Assembly: GCA_950295325.1 (NCBI GenBank)
Contig: OX485805.1
Location: 868,501 to 932,500 of the forward strand
Direction of reading: 5' to 3'
DNA length: 64,000 nucleotides
Source: Polytrichum commune
Lineage: Eukaryota; Streptophyta; Polytrichopsida; Polytrichales; Polytrichaceae
Shown: piece after piece, positions 56,182 to 64,000 of the stretch
Layout: every line of letters starts with the position of its first letter
How positions within the stretch are numbered: position 1 is the first letter of the stretch
The notes under the pieces: generated by a model
Databases searched by the model: none
What the model was told of the DNA's origin: nothing
What the model saw: only the letters and a program-made list of their open reading frames with translations
Position numbers and translations under genes: made by a program

Positions 56182-58496
56182 CAAGATTTAGGATGACAGA
56201 TTCCATGCGCATACCCAATTTAGATCCTAAAATTCTCTCAAAGTTCAAGAGGTGGGAGAGAACGTCCTAAAATTTGCACTCAACTTTCAAAATTGGTCCA
56301 ATGTATAACAAGCTAACGATCTATTAATAGAAAGTTTTCTCAAAGAAGGATCAACCCACGGTTTCCTTCCTCTTCGAGAGACTTTATGGATATCTCTACT
56401 ATTCTCACTCTTTATTAGGACAAGTTTGTTTGCGCAAGAAAGTGTCGTACAATGTTAATATCTGAAATCGTGCTCTCGGTAATTTGACATTTTAGGCTCA
56501 AATGTTGTTTTATCAAGGTTTTCAAGAAAATGGTCTATATCAATGTAAAATATATATTTCTATTTATATACATGTATAATGAAGATACATAAATATGAAA
56601 GATCAATTATATTGAAGAATGTGTTCACAACATTCTCCAAGGTTCTCTTACATGTTCCAAACTACTAATCACATGTGAGCCTTGAACCAACACTCCAAAG
56701 CATACACAATTCATTGATTGTTTTGGTGGAATTTATAGAATATATCTTTTAATTAATAAATAAAAATAAAAGATGTCAACTTGTAATTTCTTGGACTTGG
56801 AAACCATTGGATCTCGACCGATTTTGCCCAAAATCTCCCTAGATGTTGTTATGAGTGCACCTCTAATTCATGCGACAAATACGCCCTCAAATAGCATGTC
56901 CGTTGGAGGTTGTTGATTTTAACTAATTTGAAACCCTAAATGGCTTCCAAGAGCTCGAATTAGTCTAGCAAGTCACACTTTAATGAAGCAACCACAAACT
57001 ATAGGTTTGTAACATGGATATTGAATGAGAGGTACGCTTGTATGCAACAATTCCATCTGGCCCATTTCAAGGCCACCAACTGACAACAGCAATGAGGCAA
57101 GATTGGAATTATTGCATACATAAGGAGGGCACCTCTCACTTGTCCAACAAAACTGTCCTCAAATAGTATGTCATTGAGAGGGTGCAGTTTTTGGTTCATT
57201 TGATATCAATGTTAGCTTCAGAAATCTCAAAGTAGTGTGTAGAAGCATACAGTAAGTAAGTTGAATAAACCACAAACCTCTTGCGGGCATGTTTTAAAAA
57301 TGAATGGATGAGAGGTATGCCCATGTTTCAAGGGTTGTTCTATTCTTGTTCAGTTGAGAAATTTTGATGAATTCGATGACTCATGGGCCGAAGTTGCATT
57401 TGTTGCATCATGTGATGAATAATCTAACAAAATGACACACTAGACTGTATCAATTGCACCAATCTAGGACAATCATGTGTTCATGCTCATGAGGATTGAG
57501 GATTGAGGATAGATGCTGGACAACATTTAAGACCCTGAGAACAGAAATTTTTATGCAAACCCTGGTATGCTAAGGTTTCTTTACCAAGAAGCTCAGCACA
57601 TGGTAGGTATCAATCATGCACAGAAAGTTGCTGAATGTGGCACAATCTCTTGTGTGACAGAACCAAGTGGCAGCTTCATTACCTTTTACCATGTCTCCCT
57701 ACTTGGCCAAGCTTCTTTCATTTGCAAAGATAACTATGTATACATAGAAACTGCTGCTTCTGTGGCCCATTCTATGGAGGATGTGGAAGAGCACAGTTTT
57801 TATGCGGAATGCCCAAACAGTGTCAGAATGCTGCAAGTTTGTGTGTTAATCATGAAATGCTTGCTCTGTATATGCAGCCAGCTTCTGTAGGTCATCGTCA
57901 CTATGAATCTACACTAAATATTGCATTTAGTGTCACCAATTCTAATACTAATTGTAAACCCCGGTGTAGTGTCAGAAATAGCCAGAAATTAGCGTGATCA
58001 TTCTTGAGAAACATGGCAGGGCACCCACTGGTGAAGTGAATGGTAGAAACAAAGCTCTACGCCTGTCATTTCATTCAAATTTCCAGTTCGTAAACTTTGC
58101 AAGAAATAATCAAGCGAGAACATAACATTACGCAGCTAAGTCTGTATGGGAGGTGGGGTCGGGAATAAGCCAAACTCTATTCGGCATTATGCTATGTTTG
58201 TTCTCACAGCAAAGCACTGCACTGACAAATTCAAGCTGAAAAACTTGAGTGAAGTAATGTACTTATATTATTAAAATGGAATGGTTGATAACAACTGAAT
58301 AAATTATGAATGGATGTAATGTAAAAAAAATGCATTTTAATCACTTCAAATGCCCCTTAGACAATTCCTTTGAGCATGACCATTCCAAGAGCTATTGAAA
58401 CCATTTTTAGCATATCAACCAGGACTCATAGTTGGGGAACATACCGCATAAGGTAGGGATTGACATCACACAACATTTGGTGGGTGTAACCCTCAA
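56182..58496. other. Intergenic DNA with family-1 end fragment
   Basis: A solo family-1 terminus lies at 57,912-57,935 (CACTAAATATTGCATTTAGTG minus one base). A 107-codon plus frame at 57,567-57,890 is not recognised and has no proven coding character. Near 56,790-56,850 there is a fragment of the 34.5-kb repeat. Confidence 0.4.
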
Positions 58497-58667
58497 TCAA
58501 GACAATCTCAGATTCTGTGGCACAACACCTGCAACAAGTACGAACTCAACATGCTTGTCAAATCTCCTTAAGAGTCGAGTGTTTTCTCCTCCTTCGTCCG
58601 TGAAGTCTCCATAGCCCGGAAGACAAGGTCCTTTGTCTACTTTAATAGCAACAGCAAATGAGGAACT
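58497..58667 (-). CDS. Candidate last exon of an unrecognised minus-strand gene
   Basis: A good acceptor (GTTATAG) precedes 58,667. The 57-codon frame reads SSSFAVAIKVDKGPCLPGYG, DFTDEGGENTRLLRRFDKH, VEFVLVAGVVPQNLRLS and stops at 58,497. Composition is that of a folded soluble protein, unlike the neighbouring noise, so I take it as a real exon. A GGT/GTAAGTA donor upstream at about 58,810 could belong to the preceding exon. I do not recognise the family. It probably belongs with the exon at 59,860-60,000. Confidence 0.5.
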   Translation of the reverse strand, partial: SSSFAVAIKVDKGPCLPGYGDFTDEGGENTRLLRRFDKHVEFVLVAGVVPQNLRLS

Positions 58668-59859
58668 CTATAACAAAAGTTTCTCGCAAAGAACGAACAC
58701 CATACCATACATTCTTCTCAATGGACCAATTCACTCTTTCATCTTGTGTTCTAAATTGCTCGAAGGTATTTGAAAATTTTATATAGATGCATATGTGAAG
58801 GTCAAATGTACTTACACCATAACTCGCACACTTCCTCTAGGTTCACTGGCTTTGCATCTTAGAATACTCCTACGAAAAATCATTCAGAATCCATATTTCT
58901 GACCAAGTTTATCAATGCGGACTGAAGAACCCTTGTATGTTTGCTCCTCTAGGTAATAATTTGTTACTACATATGGAACGCTAAAAGAAACAGATGACAA
59001 GTTGAGAGTGTTATGGAGATGGCCATGTCATTGAGAAGTTAATCCAAATTTTTCCATGAATACAATCTTTCGTCTTCAGATAGTTTCAAAGCAGGGAGCC
59101 CTTATATTTGGCAAGTGTGTAGAAGGAAATTCTTCCGCTTTTGTTTTGGCCTTCTGTGGACCTTACATTGCCAACTTTAACTTGGAGGGCTTATGCTCCC
59201 TCTTCAAGTGGATGCTTTCTTACTATGATACGACCTCTAATGGGTAACACATAGTTTTATCGGACATAACATCGTTACGCAACGCTGTTAAGAGCTGCTG
59301 TATTTGTTAAGACTACAAGAATCTGAGTGTTGATTAAACCTCAGGTATCGGTCCTGTACACAGTAAAGTTAAATGAAACGATGTGCACATTCTTGCAACA
59401 ATGTGGGGTTTTGATGCTTCCCCCTGAAAACTCAAGTTTCTCAGTTTAAAACCGAACAACTTCGAATCGCAATACAAAAAACAAAACCTGATAGACAAAT
59501 ATGGGAAGAGGATTGACCTCAGAAACAGAATGGGCATCACTCAATGCTGCAATAACAACAACTGTGATTGTCTGAAAACAAGCGGTGATTTGGGAGTCGG
59601 GCTTATCCAAGTGTTCGGTTATCCATCAGAGTACATGTACTTTTGAAAGTCGAGTTTACCCTCCCATATCCAAAAAGCCATCATGGTAGGAAGAAAGATG
59701 AGTTTGAGCTCTACGCTTCACCCAAGACTAAAGGCAAAGCAGGGGTGCGGTGATTGCCCCATAGACGTTGCGAGAAACTCTGTGAGCAGGATCATGAGAT
59801 CAGATGAAGACCACGCCATCACGACAATACTTGAACAGGATGTGTTCTACAGTGCATAC

Positions 59860-60000
59860 CTTTGATCTGTGTTTTCCAATGCAGACAAGATCTTCATCCC
59901 GGACGATGAGACAGAACTGTCCACCCTGAGCGCGAATACCGCAGCCATTCGGCCAGACATGGTCGGGAATTGGGATGCTTGATGAACATCCTATCGGCAT
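59860..60000 (-). CDS. Candidate first coding exon of the same minus-strand gene
   Basis: ATG at 60,000 gives MPIGCSSSIPIPDHVWPNGC, then GIRAQGGQFCLIVRDEDLVC and IGKHRSK, followed by a consensus donor (AAAG/GTATGC) at 59,860/59,859. GC content is raised. A short upstream frame (ATGGCC near 60,042, 13 codons) precedes it and overlaps the target duplication of a hAT element. The element starts 45 bases upstream of the ATG, so the natural leader or promoter has been split. Function unknown; exons between 58.7 and 59.8 kb were not resolved. Confidence 0.5.
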
Positions 60001-60045
60001 TTACGGCGGCGGAGATGGATGGAGAGTGTTCTGAAGGGCCATTGT

Positions 60046-61150
60046 CAGTGCTCAAATTGAAGCCCTCATATGAATTTCATTTTGAAGGGCTCTGAAATTT
60101 CAGCATTGCAATTGAAGGGCATATCTAAATCTAGGACGTCAATGGAAAATTTTCAAAGAAATATAAAACTTATATTAAAATTATGCATGATTTGCATGGT
60201 ACATGCTTCTAGTACAATGAAATAATGGAGAATCAACTATCTAACTCCACCTCTTGAAGTGACAATGCCCTACGCTTGTTGGTTACTGTAGCGGTTTTCC
60301 AAGTGTCAAAAATGCCATTCCAATCCATGAATTCAACTCCCAAACTATTTAGGCTAACCCTCATCAATGCATCAAGTGTGTCAAGGTTTAGGCATGTTCT
60401 CCTTTCGCTCTTAACCCAATTATGCTTTGAAAAACCACGCTCACAAACAGCAGTGCTAGTAGGGATCACAAGTATGGCTTGCCATAGCGACATTAGGGTT
60501 GGCCAATTGATCTTAAACTCTCGGTCACGGCCACAAAAAACCCAATCTTCATGCATACTTTGGTGTTGACAAGCTAAAGATAACATCTCCACAAATTCGA
60601 GCAACTCCGCATTGGCTTGATCAACAAGAACAGAGCTCCCCTTGAAATGTGTCACCAACCGGTTCAACCATTGCTCAGTTAAAGTGCCTCGATCCAATGC
60701 ATCCATGGGATAGTGTTTTGGGTTGAAAAGCCTGGCCGCATTAAAAATGGGCAAGTCGGGGAAACGATCATTTAGTGAGTCAATAACCTTTTGGACGTAT
60801 AGTCTACCAAGGGTGATGCAATCCTCCAACGAGCCCCCTACATCACACCTGGGCATAGAGTCATAGTGCAAAGTATGCACTTTCTCACAACCAAACCTAT
60901 CAACATACAATTCCCATTTGGACTAATTCCCATCTGGATATGAGATCTGGAGCCCAAAGTTAGACAGCCGGAGTTAAACGGCTACTTGAGATGATGAACA
61001 GTACTTGAAGGGTACTATTTATCCAGCACTTCAAGTGAAGGGAGCACTTAGACATGAGGATTATGTTTTGAAGGGTTGTTTTCCTTGAGGTATTTTTTGA
61101 AGTCCCAAAACCCATTTGAAGGGCACTGAAGACTTCAATTTTGAGCACTG
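60046..61150 (-). mobile_element. hAT element copy B, 1,105 bp, 8-bp target duplication GCCATTGT
   Basis: The inverse of copy A over its full length, with one A fewer in the left TIR (CAGTGCTCAAATTGAAG). The flanks are a perfect 8-bp repeat GCCATTGT (60,038-60,045; 61,151-61,158), different from that of copy A, so the two are independent insertions and not a segmental inverted duplication. Confidence 0.95.
60233..60910 (-). CDS. hAT transposase C-terminal fragment (225 codons), copy B
   Basis: The translation is identical to that of copy A at 55,308-55,985, including CERGFS and LDTLDALMRVSL of the dimerisation domain. The frame reads away from the element's right end toward the candidate host exon at 60,000, so readthrough could enter that gene on the same strand. 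Confidence 0.85.
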   Translation of the reverse strand: MYVDRFGCEKVHTLHYDSMPRCDVGGSLEDCITLGRLYVQKVIDSLNDRFPDLPIFNAARLFNPKHYPMDALDRGTLTEQWLNRLVTHFKGSSVLVDQANAELLEFVEMLSLACQHQSMHEDWVFCGRDREFKINWPTLMSLWQAILVIPTSTAVCERGFSKHNWVKSERRTCLNLDTLDALMRVSLNSLGVEFMDWNGIFDTWKTATVTNKRRALSLQEVELDS

Positions 61151-61158
61151 GCCATTGT

Positions 61159-63780
61159 AATTAGTGCTTTTTGGTCACTAACAATTCATCTCCGCACCAA
61201 GGATTCGAATCCTGAATCTATAACGTAGAGATGGGTCTTAAGTGGCTCGGTCTCTTAATCGGATTTTCTAGATGTGATTGGTATTTGGTTCGATGAGATA
61301 AAGAGGAAACATCATAAACTTAAGACCCATGTTTGAAAAAGATTGGATTACATCTTCAAAATATCAATAACTGCTCTACACTCCATAGTGGCTACAATTG
61401 GGAGGACTAGCATGTACTCAGTGAGAGGATCAGCATAACAATATTTAAATCCATAACAATGTTTTGTGGGATTGACAGTATTCCACAAAATATTCCCGAA
61501 TATTCACCACATTTAGTCCGATGTATTAACATACCGACTACGTATTTGCATCCAAGAGCATCGAGATCGTGTATCTAACCCGAATCTTTTATTCCATTGA
61601 TGATCTAAAGTCGGAGGTGACCTTTGTAATGAACTTTGAAGTACTCAACAACTAAAGTTTCAACCACAATTTTTGGTCATGTTCTATTCACCTACATTAG
61701 AGTTGAACTGAAGAGGAGGATAGGTTAGGAGAACAGGTCATAACTCAATAAGGTAACAAAACAAAAGAACAAATTGTGCACCTGCCACATTCTTTGCCAG
61801 CTTTAATGTACTTTCCGCATTCTTTCCGATCTGCACACTTCAAATTAGACTTTCAAGTCAAGGCGCTCTAAACTTAGCACCAAGTCGCCATTTTTCTGGG
61901 AGCCCCTTGAAATTGTGTAATTATCTTTGGGGATAGGTTTCTCAGGAAAGAAGTTTTGGGTAATTTAATAGGAGCTTGAGTTTGTGATGTGAGTTTATTT
62001 TGGTGTGTCTTTCCTGAATTTTTCCCCACTCCCCACTCCCCATCCACCCAAATTGAAGCCACAAATCGATTGAGCCGCAAAGGTGTCATTTGTTTTAGTT
62101 TGTTGTTTTTCCCTATTTGAAAGTTTTGGTTGGGCGGTTGTTTCACGTCTTTAGATCTTTATTTTGGGTCATGTGGGGTTCTGGTAATGTACGGGGGGTA
62201 CCGAGGTTTAGTTACGAGGTAGTTAATTTTTTTGGAGAATTCCGAATGAGTTCACAATGAATCGGATGAGGTACCGATGTAAAATTATCAAGGTCGGAAA
62301 TCGACCGGTTCAAGGGAGAATTGACCAACATTATGGCCAATTTAGGCATCATAGTTTGGGATTTTTAGGGTTAGTGGATGGCTTCTAATCTTGCAACACT
62401 TGTCAATCTCGTTCAAGGGTACGTTGAATTAGGTGCTCAAATGTTGATTTTCTCTTCATCTTTGCTTTTCGTTTTGGAATTGTGGGTAGCAATAGTCATG
62501 GTGATCATTGTGGCCATGTCCGAATAATCAATCGATTGAATGCAGACCAAGTGTTGTTGTTCGCGGGTGCATGGAGGTTCGAGGAACATTTATGCTAGAT
62601 TTTCATGTTGGTGGGTGGATTGTAGATTGTGGGTGCTTTTGGTGGTTTGGGGGATTGGTTGGGAGTGATTCAAGGCCAGGTGGGTTTGATTTGCATCAAT
62701 GAACTTTAGGTCATTATAATGCCATTAGATTCAATTACAAAGGCAAATCGATTGCTTTCAACACAAATATACCCCCTTGGAAGCCTAGCACCACTTTTCT
62801 TTTATGTAATAATGAAATAAAATAGAACCCGACTTACTATACATAACTTTGGAAATATACCGAAATGAAATTTAGAAACTAGGAAAATTACTGAATGGTA
62901 AAGGTACATCTCGGAATCTAAGCGAGAAAAAAACTAACTTTTGATAGCTTCCGACTAAAAAGGAAAAAAATCGAACCTCTTTATAAAGGGTAGGAAATGT
63001 ACCAATTTTTGTATGGAAGTCCCTGGACGGTGGGCTCTGGGTCTTTGGAGTATTGGGTACCCGAGGAGTTTTGGGATTCGCTTTACAGAAATCTCTTCTT
63101 GGTGGGGTGTGAGCTCAGAGGTCTTGGACTTGAAATTTGGGCAAAGGGATTGGATCATGTGTCTCTCACTAGTATTGAATGCATCATGCATGTTTAGTTG
63201 AATGTGGTTTTTTTCTATTTGGTTCTTTGAGGGTCAAAGTGAGCTTCAAATTCTTCCTAGACGTTCGTTCCCCGTCAAAAATTTGGTTGCAATATATTGA
63301 GGAGCTATAGAAATATTGTGTTGTGCAAATCCGTCATTTGAAACTTTGAATTCTCCAAGGAGGAAATTGAACCGCGTGAATCAACTCGAAGTAAGGATGT
63401 TTATATCATAAAAGAATGGATACCTTTATTTTATGAGAATAATCTAAGGTATACATGTTGATGATGGGATGCCATTCATTTACAAAATGCGAGATCATTC
63501 ATTTGTTGGAGAAGCTCATGAACTTCATGAAATGTTTGCTACAAGCTCAATACACTAATAGAAATTTTGCGTCCGGATCAACAAAAAATCAACAGAAAGG
63601 CGTTGGTGGCGGTTGTTACTTAGGACGCGTTGATATGGACACGATGTAACACAGTTTTGTTGATTTTTTCTGTTGATCTGGTCACAAAAATATTTATTAT
63701 TTATTATTTTTATTTTTTAAAAACTTATTTTTTTACTGCCCAGATTTTTCGGGCAAGAAAAATGTTTTTTGGATTGCCTG
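61159..63780. other. AT-rich intergenic DNA with repeat fragments
   Basis: 61,200-61,410 belongs to the repeat also at 24.2 and 41.3 kb; its start holds GGATTCGAATCC, which resembles a tRNA B box. 61,440-61,520 is half of the 49.3-kb foldback MITE. No gene is recognised between 61.5 and 63.8 kb. Confidence 0.4.
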
Positions 63781-63789
63781 GATTTCTAT

Positions 63790-63880
63790 GGCAGCCTAAC
63801 TCTATCACCACGGTTCGCAATCGGGTTTGAACTCGAGTCCTCACGCTTAACACTTACACTCTAACCAACTCACCATACTT
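63790..63880 (-). ncRNA. tRNA-like head of a SINE relic
   Basis: On the minus strand GTGAGTTGGTTAGAG (A-box-like, 63,859-63,873) is followed after a tRNA-like distance by GAGTTCAAACC (B box, 63,824-63,834) and a GATTGCGAACC segment. There is no tRNA cloverleaf with a proper acceptor stem, so this is more likely a tRNA-derived SINE than a tRNA gene. Its body would extend to lower coordinates; the tail is not defined. Confidence 0.5.
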
Positions 63881-64000
63881 AGAATTTGATGAACAAAGAG
63901 AAATATTTTTCTTACATATACAAAACCGAATCCGCCACTCTACCAACCTATCTAATTCATATCTAAATTTGCCTCGCATCCAATTGACTATTTCCTACCT

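Noticed and set aside
55068-61150. Single large inverted duplication or palindrome
   Set aside because: Each arm has its own different perfect 8-bp target duplication, so these are two insertions.
61190-61260. tRNA gene at GGATTCGAATCC
   Set aside because: There is a B-box-like palindrome but no acceptor stem or anticodon arm; it falls at the edge of an interspersed repeat.

Overview
The window looks like nuclear DNA of a land plant, possibly a bryophyte or other non-seed plant. The organism is inferred, not proven. Supporting this are spliceosomal GT-AG introns, a member of a gene family I know only from plants (33.3-37.0 kb, minus), a TATA/ABRE-type promoter, long AT-rich intergenic DNA and dense nested transposons. 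There is no bacterial-style operon. Very little of the 64 kb is host coding sequence.

Layout. 0-8.1 kb: a long, mildly decayed non-LTR retrotransposon (LINE) whose single reading frame carried three 2A-like ribosome-skipping motifs, an APE endonuclease, a reverse transcriptase, an RNase H and a terminal Cys/His motif. 8.6-10.2 kb: a broken hAT transposase. 10.3-25.7 kb: AT-rich DNA with MITEs, including a family whose termini are themselves palindromes, and two nested insertions. 26.0-27.6 kb: a hAT element with terminal inverted repeats (TIRs) and a perfect 8-bp target-site duplication (TSD). 29.4-32.4 kb: a minus-strand gene for a very hydrophilic protein of five 58-residue repeats, with a TATA box and an ABRE-like site upstream. 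33.3-37.0 kb: a minus-strand multi-exon plant gene of unknown function. 42.3-44.7 kb: a 2.4-kb TIR element carrying a minisatellite. 45.9-50.6 kb: a much older copy of the same LINE lineage, cut apart by later insertions. 51.4-52.7 kb: a 55-bp minisatellite next to an intronless minus-strand gene of unknown function. 55.1-56.2 and 60.0-61.2 kb: two almost identical hAT elements in opposite orientation, each with its own 8-bp TSD. 58.5-60.0 kb: exons of an unrecognised minus-strand gene whose 5' side was hit by one of these elements. 63.8 kb: a tRNA-like SINE relic.

The most unusual content is the LINE N-terminus, where a module ending in a 2A-like motif occurs three times in tandem. Next are the palindrome-ended MITEs, in which paired base changes have kept the palindromes intact. 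The host genes show no functional link to each other. The elements show an order of events: LINE relic first, then MITEs inside it, and the near-identical hAT pair most recently.
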